Below are positions 8,727 through 17,530 of a stretch of 32,448 nucleotides of DNA, in pieces (position 1 is the first letter of the stretch; each line of letters starts with the position of its first letter). A model generated the notes under the pieces. The model was not told the DNA's origin and did no database searches. It saw nothing but the letters and a program-made list of their open reading frames with translations. The DNA lies in assembly GCF_000235885.1 (NCBI RefSeq), contig NZ_JH379366.1, forward strand, positions 25,102 to 57,549. Reading direction: 5' to 3'. The stretch is from Leyella stercorea DSM 18206. Its GTDB lineage: Bacteria > Bacteroidota > Bacteroidia > Bacteroidales > Bacteroidaceae. Made by a program: the position numbers and the translations under genes.

Positions 8727-11700
8727 ACTTAACGAGCACTTTCTGCACAGTGCCGTCAGCGAACTTCACGATGTTCAAGCCCTTCTGCAGAGCGTTGAGC
8801 TTTGTGCCGTTCACGGTGTAGATGCCCTTAACAGCGTTCTGTACAGTAGCGTTGTTGATGGCAGTCGGGTCTGCGAACTGCTCGTAAGCAGAAACCTCAG
8901 CCATTGACGGAAGAGAGTAGACATAGAGGTTGCAGATGACAGCGAGATACTTTGTCTTCACGCTCTCCGGGAAGATGTAGCTAAGCTCAGAAACCTTCTT
9001 CAAGCCAGAGAATGTCTTCGCCGTGTTCATGCGTGTGAGGTCGTCGCCCACAGCAATCTTCACGTCCTTGTTGACGTAGTTCATCTCGTTGTTGTCGTTC
9101 TCTGCGTAGTTCTCGTTCGGGATGTTCACAATAACCTTTGCAAGGTCCCACTGCTTGCCTTCCGGAGCGGTGAAGATCACCCATACGTCGTCGCGGTGGG
9201 TAGAAGGTGCCTCGATATCGGTGAGAGCCTCGTCTGCCTTGTTGCCGTCGGTCAGACCACTGACATCATACTTCTTGAAAGCTGCCTCGAAAGAGTAGTC
9301 ATTCTCATAGTGGCGCACCTCAGCCGTCTTGCCCTTGAGCACGTTAGGCTGTGTAGTAGCGTCAACCTCAACCTGTACAGCAATCTCCTCGTAGTCGTCA
9401 CCATTAACGACGCGGATAGTAACAACATCGTCGCCCATGCGCTGCTTAGCAGTTACAGGAATGACGAACGTGTTCTTCTTCACGTTCTCCTTGATTGTGC
9501 CGATGGTCACGTTGCCGTTCTTGCTTGTAGCAACACACTCGAACTTATCAGCCTTAGTAGCTCCCTCGCCCAAATCGTAAGTCACATTGATATTATACGA
9601 CTCACCAGCGTTCATAGTGACATTGTTTGTCAATGTAGAGAGCTTCATGCTGTTGTCCTTCTTGCCATAAACCTCAAACTCCCAGATGCGGAGGATGCCG
9701 TTGACGTGCGGAACGAGCTTCACGTAGCGTGCACGCATCGGAGCGATGTAGTCGGTCTTGATGCTCTCTTTTTGGCGGTTGTAGGTATCAACAACTGTTG
9801 TCCAATGCTCGTTATCCTCAGAGAGGAGAATCTGGTAAGAGTCGATCTGGTCTACGCCTGATTCTGGACCTGCGTTGCCATCGAAAATCTTGAAGCTATA
9901 GATGCGGTAAACGCTCTGGAGGTCGAATGTAACCCAGTTGTCAGCACTTACGTTGCACCACTTGTCCGATGCGGAAGTAGGATTGGTCTCGCCGTCGATA
10001 ATCTTATCCGGCACCTCCTTATAGTTGGTAGAGCCGCTATAGCCGAGCACCTTCTTCTGGTAAACCACATTGTAAATCTTCTTGTATTCCTCCTCGGTCA
10101 TTACGTCGAGGATATTGCTTGAAGTAGTAGATGTGCCGATGGCGTTTGTAACATCAACAGTTACGCGCTGCTTGCCCACCTTCTCTGCAACTACGGTGAT
10201 AGTCTGGTCGGTGAGTGAGAAGCCGTTAGCGAGCTTCAGACCCTCAGGCAGAGTCCACTTGAAGGCAGTCGGATTACCCGTACCGTTAGCTGTGATAGTA
10301 GCGCTCTCGCCCACCTTCAGATAGCTGTTGCTGATAGTGAACGAAACAACCGGAGCGGTAGCCTGCGGGTAGTCGAGCACGATGCTCTTGCCCTTCTGCT
10401 GGCGCATGTCCTTCATAACCGGAGTAACGATGAACTTAACGTAAGCCTCGTTGTCCTTACGCTGGAATGTAGGAACGTAGAACGCCTCGTCGCGAGTCTG
10501 ACCAACCATTGTGCGTGTGCCGTCCTCGTTCTCCTTATAGATGTCGAAGTGATCGAAATCGGCAGTATAGTCGAAGTCCCATGTCAGACGAGCGTCGCCC
10601 TGAACGTTGCCCAGCGTGCTTGTCGTAGCAAGGTTCTTCACCTCTACTGGTGCCGGAGCATAGTTAGCAGGCAGCACAGAGAGTTCGCCGAGCGAGAGCT
10701 CGTAGTCGTAGACTGTGAACTTAGCCTTAACGTTAAGACCAATCATATAGATAGTCTTGCCGTTGAGCGAAGAGAGGTCGTACTCAGCAACAGTCCAACC
10801 GTTCTTTGTTGTGGTTTTCGGTGCAGAGAGTGTAACGTCAGGATTTACAGAGCTTGTTGTAGAGAGCTTCACCTCTACAGAAGCGTTTGTCGTGTTCGAT
10901 GATTTGTAAACCAGGCGCAATGTGCCGCCACCGTTCACGGCGAGCTGAGTCTTGTACAGACGCCAGAGGTGGTCACCGCTGAACGCAGAGCCGCCCTTCA
11001 GCTTAAGGCTTGAGCCGAAGTTCCAAGCGTCCTCCCAGTTGATCTCGAAAGAAGCATCGTCCTTGTTCTCCATCCAGTAGCGCCATGTCGGCATGATGCT
11101 CTGCACGCCAGAGTGGTACCAGTCCTGTGTAGCCACCTTCTCACCTTCTACGAAGCGGTGCTTGCCCACACCTACGCAGAACGATGTAGTGAACGGCATT
11201 GAGCTGATAACCGAACGCTCGAGTACGTGACCCGAGATGCCTGACCATTCATCTGTAGTAACAGTGGGGTCGCCGGCATAGTTAGTCCACATCTGCATCT
11301 CGTTCTTGAAAGTTTCCTTTATAGCGTAGTATGCGTCAGGACCCGTATCGTTCTTGCCGAGCAAGTTGCGCACGTTGTCCTTCCATGTCTTCTCCTCGGG
11401 GCAGAATAGATCGAGCGAACCAACGTGTCCGCTGGTAGGCATTGCTTTTTGCAAATCTCTTTCAAAACCGGTGTGTCCGCTGGAAGCCACCTGCACACCA
11501 CCGTAAATCTTAGAGAAGGTCTCCGCCTCTGTGCAGCCGAGCTGGCTTGCATATCTGCGATAGTCGCCCGGAGAGCCGTACTCGAGGAACTGCGATGTAT
11601 TCTTGTGCGACTTCAGGATTGTAACGTTCGGAGAGTATTCAGCGTTATACCACTGAATCTCCATGTGTGTGTCGCCGTTAGCGTCGGCAATTTTGTTGAA

Positions 11701-12324
11701 CTCCTTGATGAATCCAACCCACTCCGATTCGCTACCGCCACCGGTCTCCTCGTTGATGAACCATCCGTCGAAGCCGATGTACTTGGCAATCTCGTAGAGC
11801 TTCTTAGCGTAGATATATACGCCGTTCTCCTTTGTGAGCATCTGGCGCACCCAAGCCTGGTTGCCGCCGAAAGCGTACGGTGGGAAGAACACCTGACCCA
11901 GCACCTTCACACCGCTCTGGTGAGCAGCGTCGATAGAACCTGCTGGCGGCGGAATGATGATACCCTCAGAAGCCGAACCTGCCCAATAAACGAGCTTGTC
12001 CATATACTGCCAGTAGGTAGGCTGATAGCCGAGGAAGTTGTACGCACCCTGCGACGGACACATCGAACATGTCGGGAAAAGGATAGGAGCGTTGCAGATC
12101 TGACCTTCATAGTACTGCTGACTATTAGCCTTCATCAGCGTTGGCTCCTTGAAACGCTTTGCCAATGGCACACGCGAGCGGTTGAACTTAGCGTCCTTGT
12201 CGGTCTCCGGCGACCAGTTCTTGATGTCGTCCGGGTGCCAACAACCGCCGTACGGCTGCTGTGCGTAGCTGCTCTGTACGAAGAGTGCCGCCACAGCCGC
12301 GAGAATTAAACGATTGAGTTTCAT
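8725..12324 (-). CDS. Secreted GH85 endo-beta-N-acetylglucosaminidase, multidomain
   Basis: Predicted to cut the chitobiose core of N-glycans, releasing glycans from glycoproteins; 1199 aa. A signal peptide ends near SSYAQQ (about residue 22). The GH85 barrel covers roughly 70-370 and contains YWAGSASEGIIIPPPAG, the VLGQVFFPPYAFGG strand and GFDGWFINEETGG, in which Asn191 and Glu193 match the catalytic N-x-E pair of Endo-A type enzymes. Beta-sandwich modules follow: an Ig/PKD-like module at about 658-745, an F5/8 type C (CBM32-like) carbohydrate-binding domain at about 752-888, a further Ig-like stretch, and a second possible sugar-binding module. The C-terminus (YTVNGTKLNALQKGLNIVKF... ending KVLVK) resembles the short sorting tails of Prevotella secreted proteins. 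Its promoter lies inside a dispersed repeat. It forms a single-gene unit, unlike many glycosidases embedded in utilisation loci. Confidence 0.92.
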   Translation of the reverse strand: MKLNRLILAAVAALFVQSSYAQQPYGGCWHPDDIKNWSPETDKDAKFNRSRVPLAKRFKEPTLMKANSQQYYEGQICNAPILFPTCSMCPSQGAYNFLGYQPTYWQYMDKLVYWAGSASEGIIIPPPAGSIDAAHQSGVKVLGQVFFPPYAFGGNQAWVRQMLTKENGVYIYAKKLYEIAKYIGFDGWFINEETGGGSESEWVGFIKEFNKIADANGDTHMEIQWYNAEYSPNVTILKSHKNTSQFLEYGSPGDYRRYASQLGCTEAETFSKIYGGVQVASSGHTGFERDLQKAMPTSGHVGSLDLFCPEEKTWKDNVRNLLGKNDTGPDAYYAIKETFKNEMQMWTNYAGDPTVTTDEWSGISGHVLERSVISSMPFTTSFCVGVGKHRFVEGEKVATQDWYHSGVQSIMPTWRYWMENKDDASFEINWEDAWNFGSSLKLKGGSAFSGDHLWRLYKTQLAVNGGGTLRLVYKSSNTTNASVEVKLSTTSSVNPDVTLSAPKTTTKNGWTVAEYDLSSLNGKTIYMIGLNVKAKFTVYDYELSLGELSVLPANYAPAPVEVKNLATTSTLGNVQGDARLTWDFDYTADFDHFDIYKENEDGTRTMVGQTRDEAFYVPTFQRKDNEAYVKFIVTPVMKDMRQQKGKSIVLDYPQATAPVVSFTISNSYLKVGESATITANGTGNPTAFKWTLPEGLKLANGFSLTDQTITVVAEKVGKQRVTVDVTNAIGTSTTSSNILDVMTEEEYKKIYNVVYQKKVLGYSGSTNYKEVPDKIIDGETNPTSASDKWCNVSADNWVTFDLQSVYRIYSFKIFDGNAGPESGVDQIDSYQILLSEDNEHWTTVVDTYNRQKESIKTDYIAPMRARYVKLVPHVNGILRIWEFEVYGKKDNSMKLSTLTNNVTMNAGESYNINVTYDLGEGATKADKFECVATSKNGNVTIGTIKENVKKNTFVIPVTAKQRMGDDVVTIRVVNGDDYEEIAVQVEVDATTQPNVLKGKTAEVRHYENDYSFEAAFKKYDVSGLTDGNKADEALTDIEAPSTHRDDVWVIFTAPEGKQWDLAKVIVNIPNENYAENDNNEMNYVNKDVKIAVGDDLTRMNTAKTFSGLKKVSELSYIFPESVKTKYLAVICNLYVYSLPSMAEVSAYEQFADPTAINNATVQNAVKGIYTVNGTKLNALQKGLNIVKFADGTVQKVLVK

Positions 12325-12384
12325 TTTTGTTTGTTTTAGTTATTATTTGATTGAATATTAATAGACTTGAGAGTTTACAGGCTG

Positions 12385-12415
12385 CAAAGTTAGTGCAAAT
12401 CGAAGACAATACAAA
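12385..12415 (-). promoter_or_regulatory. Probable GH85 promoter inside a dispersed repeat
   Basis: Minus-strand TTTG, 19 nt, TAACTTTG is an exact match to the Bacteroidetes primary promoter consensus. The -7 box is about 60 bp upstream of the GH85 start codon. The whole promoter lies within the first copy of the dispersed repeat at 12386-12461. Confidence 0.75.
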
Positions 12416-12520
12416 ACAAGTTCACTTATTTTTTATTGTTGAGATGCAGCCTAACTTATCAAAAGTTAGTGCAAATCGAAGACACTACAAAATAAGTTCA
12501 CTTATTTTTATTGTTGAGAT
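12386..12520. repeat. Dispersed intergenic repeat, two tandem copies
   Basis: Two units start 76 bp apart (12386 and 12462), each running from AAAGTTAGTGCAAATCGAAG to TTATTGTTGAGAT. They are joined by GCAGCCTAACTTATCA. CTAACTT (12451-12457) and AAGTTAG (12463-12469) form a small hairpin at the junction. Related copies occur at 5251-5390 and 19190-19296, all in the same orientation. This repeat, with the hsdR promoter downstream, fills most of the 350-bp divergent gap between the GH85 gene and hsdR. Confidence 0.88.
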
Positions 12521-12557
12521 TAAAGTTATATCTTGTTAAAGGTTGAATTGAGCAATA

Positions 12558-12586
12558 TTGTTTCTCGCTAAAAATCTATAATTTTG
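12558..12586 (+). promoter_or_regulatory. Probable hsd operon promoter
   Basis: TTG at 12558 and TAATTTTG at 12579-12586, separated by 18 nt, fit the Bacteroidetes TTTG/TAnnTTTG pattern with the -33 box shortened to TTG. Transcription would start near 12593, giving a leader of about 85 nt before hsdR. Confidence 0.6.
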
Positions 12587-12610
12587 CATTATAAGCAACA
12601 TATTGACTGT

Positions 12611-12667
12611 ATGGAAGAATTAAATCAATTGAATGTCAATGTAAGTGAAATAATTAACTTTGACTAA
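12611..12667 (+). CDS. Possible 18-aa leader peptide before hsdR
   Basis: An ATG-started ORF (MEELNQLNVNVSEIINFD) lies between the putative promoter and hsdR and ends 10 nt before the preferred hsdR ATG. It overlaps the alternative TTG start of hsdR at 12660. It may be a chance ORF. If translated, it could couple or tune restriction-subunit synthesis. Confidence 0.3.
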   Translation: MEELNQLNVNVSEIINFD

Positions 12668-12677
12668 ATCTATATTT

Positions 12678-15600
12678 ATGGGAAATTCTAACTTCAATGA
12701 GAATACCAGGGTACAGGTGCCTGCAGCTCTCCATCTATGTAAGTTGGGCTATACCTACTTGGACAATATCAATACATATGATACCAAGACCAATATATTG
12801 ACAGATGTTTTTCAGAACGCTGTTAAACGTCTGAATCCGTCTTTGTCAAGCCAGGAAGTCTCTTTGTTGTTTTCAAAGATTGTAAACGTTGCAAACAATG
12901 ATGATTTAGGACGCGAGTTTTACCAGATGCTTTCTTCCAATAGCGGAATAAAACTTATTGACTTTGACAATCCTGAAAACAACGATTGGCACGTCACCAC
13001 AGAGTTTACATGTGAAAACGAAGATACGGAGGACAATTTCCGTCCTGATATCACCTGTTTCATCAATGGAATGCCATTGGCTTTTATTGAAGTAAAGAAA
13101 CCAAATAACCACGAGGGTATCTTGGCTGAGCGTGAACGCATCAATACACGAATGAGCAAAACATGTTTTCGCCGCTTCTTCAACGTCACGCAGTTGATGA
13201 TATTCTCCAACAATCAGGAATACGACAATGAGAGCCGTGTACCTATTCAAGGTGCATTCTATTGTAGCTCTGCCAAGGGCAAGGCTTTCTTTAATGTGTT
13301 CCGTGAGGAAAACAAAACGTTTGTTACCAATTATCCATATCAAGAAATAACGGATGAAGACGAATATAAGGTATTGAAGCACCGCAACTGTGTAGTCATC
13401 AAGAACCTTAAGGAGTATCAGACCAACAAAGATGTCAACACCCCTACCAACCGTATCATAACCTCCATGCTGAGCAAGGAGCGCTTTCTGTTCCTGCTTC
13501 GTTATGGCATAGCCTACGTTGAGCGCAAGGTGGAATTAGAGGACGGCACACAGGGCACTACGTTGCAAAAGCATATTATGCGCTATCAGCAGATGTTCGC
13601 CTCTTATGCTATCCGTCGCACCCTAAACAATGGGATAAAGAGCGGTATCATCTGGCATACACAGGGTAGCGGAAAAACAGCTCTTGCCTATTACAGCGTT
13701 CGCAGTCTGACGGATTTCTTTGCACGGAAAAACATCGTGGCAAAGTTCTATTTCATAGTCGACCGTATCGACCTTATGGAACAGGCTACCGACGAATTTG
13801 CCGCCCGTGGGCTTATCGTGCATAACGCCAAGAGCCGTGAAGAACTGATGAAGGACATTGCAAGCCGGTCTATCACACAGAACAATGAAGGCAAGTTGGA
13901 GATCATGGTGGTCAACATCCAGAAGTTCAAAGAAGATAAGGCAAAGGTGCAAGTTGACGACAGTTATAGCACCAACCTGCAACGTATATTCTTTATCGAC
14001 GAGGCACACCGTGGATATAACCCCAAGGGAAGTTTCTTGGCGAATTTGCTCGAAGCTGACAAAAACGCTGTGAAGATAGCCCTCACTGGCACGCCGCTTC
14101 TCAAGGAGGAGCGTGAGTCTTGGCGAGTGTTTGGCGACTATATCCATACCTACTATTACGACAAGTCCATCGCTGACGGCTATACTTGCAAACTTATGCG
14201 TGAGCCTGTCGAGACCATCTACAAGGAAAAGATTGAGGACATCCTCGACAAATTGGCTGGAAGCGTAAAAGTGAAGAAGTCAGACATCGACCGCAATAAG
14301 ATCATTGAGGATGAAAGCTATCTTAATGCGTTGCTCGACTATGTCATATCCGACTTCCGCCGTTTCCGCAGGGAGCAGAATGACAACTCTGTCGGAGCCA
14401 TGATTGTCTGCAAGACAAACCCTCAGGCAAGAGAGATGTTCCGCTTGTGGCAGGAGCGTTTTCATAATGCAGAGAAAATATGGCAGCATAAAGAGGAACA
14501 GCTCGGAATGGCAGCAGAGCCAATGACTTTGCCTTCTGGCTACAGGCCTTTGACCGCTTCGCTTATATTGCATGACGAAGGCGATAAGTTGGAACGTAAA
14601 GAGTATATTGAGGGGTTCAAGAAACTTCAGGAAGTGGACGTGCTCATTGTCAACAAGATGCTTCTCACCGGTTTTGATGCTCCTCGTCTGAAGAAACTGT
14701 ATCTCGGACGCTCGCTCGACGGGCACGACTTGTTGCAGGCTTTGACGCGTGTCAACCGACCTTACCATGATTTTAAATATGGTTATGTGGTTGATTTCGT
14801 GAACATCAAGGAGAATTTTGATGCTACCAACGACCGCTACCTGCGTGAATTGAACCGCACTTCTGACGGCATTGGCTCGGGACAGAACAACATCGCCAAC
14901 GATGTGATGGTAACGAAAGAAGAGGTGGAAGCCAAAATCAGGCAAGTAAAAAGCGTTCTCTTTAACTTCACTACTGATAATATGGAGGAGTTCCGTAAGC
15001 AGATTGACGAGGTTGACAACAAGGACAGCCTTTATGAATTGCGCAACACGCTTTCAGAGGCAAAGGCTATTGTCAACCAAGTGCGTTCTTTCGGCGACGA
15101 GGAAACAAAGCAGAAACTTGCATCGCTACCTATCGGCACCATTCCTATGCTTATCACGGAGGTGACGCATCGCATCGAGCGCATCAATCTTCTTGAAAAT
15201 ACAGAACATAAGGCCGACGTGTCGGGCATCATTAACGTTGCACTTTCTGAGCTGGAATTTGAGTTCAAGAAAGGAATGCCTGAGGAAATGCGCATCATAG
15301 TCAACGACATCCGTGAGCGTTGCGAGCGTGTGCAGGCTGAGTTTGAGGCAAACTTCGATACAAAGGAGGACAAATATGTTATCCTTGCCGATGAGTTCCG
15401 TGAGTATTTCCGCAAAAAGGGATTTGTACCTAAAGACACGGCTGACGCAAAAGAAAGCATACAGTACATGGACGAGGTGATGAAGAAAATAAGGGAAATC
15501 AATCGTCGCAACCGCCTGCTGAAAAGCAAGTACAAGGGTGACGAGCGGTTTGTGCGAATCCATAAGCGTATTGAGGAACAGAACGAGAAGCGCGAAAAGC

Positions 15601-15845
15601 CGATCATATCAAAACATGAATATGAGATTGCAGAGAACCTGGCAAATATGAAGCAGGATATCGACAGAATGATATTTCTCGACATCAACAAGCTCGACAA
15701 CGAACCGGCATTTCTACAGGATGTGCTTGCCATCATCGGCAAGGAACTGCTGAAGATGCACATAAGGGCTGACATCAAGGACCGTAAGTTTATCAACAAT
15801 CTCATCACAACAGAATATTTACAACAACGTAACTACGCATATTAA
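12678..15845 (+). CDS. hsdR: Type I restriction enzyme, endonuclease/translocase subunit HsdR
   Basis: Motor and nuclease subunit of a type I restriction-modification complex: it translocates DNA with ATP and cuts unmethylated DNA away from the site. About 1055 aa from the ATG at 12678. A TTG six codons earlier keeps the frame, but the ATG fits the family start (NFNENTRVQVPAALHL). The N-terminal nuclease domain shows RPDITCFINGMPLAFIEVKK at about 120-140, the PD...ExK pattern. The helicase core shows Walker A WHTQGSGKT near 330, the DEAH-type box FFIDEAHRGY near 440, motif III ALTGTP, and LLTGFDAPRLKKLYL with QALTRVNRPY in the second RecA lobe. A helical C-terminal region would contact HsdM. 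It is the first gene of the operon, with hsdM 8 nt downstream. All checked motifs are intact, so restriction activity is plausible. Confidence 0.95.
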   Translation: MGNSNFNENTRVQVPAALHLCKLGYTYLDNINTYDTKTNILTDVFQNAVKRLNPSLSSQEVSLLFSKIVNVANNDDLGREFYQMLSSNSGIKLIDFDNPENNDWHVTTEFTCENEDTEDNFRPDITCFINGMPLAFIEVKKPNNHEGILAERERINTRMSKTCFRRFFNVTQLMIFSNNQEYDNESRVPIQGAFYCSSAKGKAFFNVFREENKTFVTNYPYQEITDEDEYKVLKHRNCVVIKNLKEYQTNKDVNTPTNRIITSMLSKERFLFLLRYGIAYVERKVELEDGTQGTTLQKHIMRYQQMFASYAIRRTLNNGIKSGIIWHTQGSGKTALAYYSVRSLTDFFARKNIVAKFYFIVDRIDLMEQATDEFAARGLIVHNAKSREELMKDIASRSITQNNEGKLEIMVVNIQKFKEDKAKVQVDDSYSTNLQRIFFIDEAHRGYNPKGSFLANLLEADKNAVKIALTGTPLLKEERESWRVFGDYIHTYYYDKSIADGYTCKLMREPVETIYKEKIEDILDKLAGSVKVKKSDIDRNKIIEDESYLNALLDYVISDFRRFRREQNDNSVGAMIVCKTNPQAREMFRLWQERFHNAEKIWQHKEEQLGMAAEPMTLPSGYRPLTASLILHDEGDKLERKEYIEGFKKLQEVDVLIVNKMLLTGFDAPRLKKLYLGRSLDGHDLLQALTRVNRPYHDFKYGYVVDFVNIKENFDATNDRYLRELNRTSDGIGSGQNNIANDVMVTKEEVEAKIRQVKSVLFNFTTDNMEEFRKQIDEVDNKDSLYELRNTLSEAKAIVNQVRSFGDEETKQKLASLPIGTIPMLITEVTHRIERINLLENTEHKADVSGIINVALSELEFEFKKGMPEEMRIIVNDIRERCERVQAEFEANFDTKEDKYVILADEFREYFRKKGFVPKDTADAKESIQYMDEVMKKIREINRRNRLLKSKYKGDERFVRIHKRIEEQNEKREKPIISKHEYEIAENLANMKQDIDRMIFLDINKLDNEPAFLQDVLAIIGKELLKMHIRADIKDRKFINNLITTEYLQQRNYAY

Positions 15846-15853
15846 AAACAATA

Positions 15854-17530
15854 ATGAGCAACATCAATATATCTGAGGCTACCATTGCCCTTATCGACTC
15901 TCTGAAGAGCACTACCGGGGCTTACGGATTGGCAGGTACAGGCAGCGAATATAAGATTGTAACGGAAATGTTTCTTTACAAGTTCTTTAATGATAAGTTC
16001 GGCTATGAGGCAAAGCGCGATGAAATGTATGGCGAGCGCCTAAGAAACGCCGAGAAATGGGATGCCGAATATGACAAATTCACAGAGGATGAAGTGGAAG
16101 ACCTTTTCAGCTATCTTCCACACTCCGTGCCTCGCATGAAGCCGGAGCATACGCTATCTCACCTTTATAACTCTGCCACCAAAGGCGATTTTTCTACACT
16201 GCTCGATGCTACTCTCATTGACATTGCCTCGCTCAATGCCGATACTTTCTCTGTCACCACGTCAGGAAAGAGCAAAGTGAATATTTTCTTTCCGCTGACT
16301 ACATATGTTACCGACACACAGAAGCGTGATGAGTTTGCCAAGGCTCTGATGAACAATGTGGCTTCTTTCAACTTTGAGGATGTGTTTGGCGAGAAATACG
16401 ATTTCTTCTCACACATCTTCGAGTACCTGTTGAAGGGGTTCAACAACGCCAGTGGTGGAAAATATGCTGAATACTACACACCTCATGCCATAGCGCAGGT
16501 TATGGCGCGATTGCTTGTGGGCGACAAGTCGGACTTCCGCGGAATTACTTGTTATGACCCGTCGGCAGGTACAGGCACGCTGCTCATGGCGTTGGCTCAC
16601 CAGATAGGTGAGGACAGATGTTCCATCTACTCGCAGGACATTTCCGAGAAATCATCCGAGATGCTGCGTCTGAATCTTATCCTCAACAACCTTTCGGCTT
16701 CTCTGCCTAATGTGGTGCAAGGCAACACGCTTACCGAACCATCGCACAAAGAGAATAATGGTGTGCTGAAGAAATTCGATTTCATTGTAAGCAATCCTCC
16801 GTTCAAACTCGATTTTCCAGAGTATCGTGACACGCTCGCTGCCGACACAATCCGTTTCTGGGCTGGTGTTCCCAACTCTGTGAAAAAGGTAGATCCGAAC
16901 AAACCAAAAATGGCTATCTACACTTGCTTCATCCAGCACCTGCTCAACTCGCTGAAGCCAACGGGAAAGGGCGCTATCGTCATACCTACAGGATTTATCA
17001 CATCTAAGAGTGGCGTAGAGAAGCGCATCCTGCAACGCATCGTAGATGAAAGATGGGTGTATGGATGTGTGTCTATGCCGTCAAACGTGTTCGCTACTAC
17101 CGGTACCAATGTCTCCGTGCTGTTCTTTGACAAATCGGCACAGAGCGACAAGGTGATTCTCATCGATGCAAGCAAACTGGGTGAGGAATATAAGGAAGGT
17201 AATAATCAGAAACGCCGTCTTCGCGATTTCGAGATCGACAAGATCGTGAACACATTCCAGAATAAGGAGGCTGTTGACGACTTCTCGGTAGCCGTGACAT
17301 ACGATGAAATCAAAGAGAAAGGATATAGCCTCTCTGCAGGACAGTATTTCGACATCAAGATTGACTATGTTGACATCACCGAGGAGGAGTTCAACAAGCG
17401 CATGGATAATTATAGGTCTACGCTGAAAGCACAGTTTGAGGAGAGTCACCGCCTCGAAGAAGAGATACTGAAGCAGTTGGATAGCATCAGTTTCAACGAA
17501 AACGTATGGAAGGAACACGACGATGAGTAA
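15854..17530 (+). CDS. hsdM: Type I DNA methyltransferase subunit HsdM
   Basis: N6-adenine methyltransferase subunit that modifies, and with HsdS recognises, the type I target; 558 aa. An N-terminal helical HsdM domain carries EYKIVTEMFLYKFFNDKFGYEAK. It is followed by the methylase domain with GGKYAEYYTPHAIAQVMARLL, the SAM-binding motif YDPSAGTGTLLMALA near residue 236, and the catalytic NPPF in IVSNPPFKLDF near 314-317. A coiled C-terminal region ends in a charged tail. The stop codon overlaps the rhuM start by 8 nt, so the two are translationally coupled. The catalytic motif is complete, so methylation should work if a functional specificity subunit is made. Confidence 0.95.
   Translation: MSNINISEATIALIDSLKSTTGAYGLAGTGSEYKIVTEMFLYKFFNDKFGYEAKRDEMYGERLRNAEKWDAEYDKFTEDEVEDLFSYLPHSVPRMKPEHTLSHLYNSATKGDFSTLLDATLIDIASLNADTFSVTTSGKSKVNIFFPLTTYVTDTQKRDEFAKALMNNVASFNFEDVFGEKYDFFSHIFEYLLKGFNNASGGKYAEYYTPHAIAQVMARLLVGDKSDFRGITCYDPSAGTGTLLMALAHQIGEDRCSIYSQDISEKSSEMLRLNLILNNLSASLPNVVQGNTLTEPSHKENNGVLKKFDFIVSNPPFKLDFPEYRDTLAADTIRFWAGVPNSVKKVDPNKPKMAIYTCFIQHLLNSLKPTGKGAIVIPTGFITSKSGVEKRILQRIVDERWVYGCVSMPSNVFATTGTNVSVLFFDKSAQSDKVILIDASKLGEEYKEGNNQKRRLRDFEIDKIVNTFQNKEAVDDFSVAVTYDEIKEKGYSLSAGQYFDIKIDYVDITEEEFNKRMDNYRSTLKAQFEESHRLEEEILKQLDSISFNENVWKEHDDE

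Noticed and set aside
11425..12309. 294-codon plus-strand open frame opposite the GH85 gene
   Set aside because: Shadow of the GH85 gene, whose signal peptide and catalytic motifs are unambiguous on the minus strand.
12386..12520. Insertion sequence
   Set aside because: The repeat is about 76 bp, has no transposase and no clear terminal inverted repeats or target duplications, so it is described only as a dispersed repeat.
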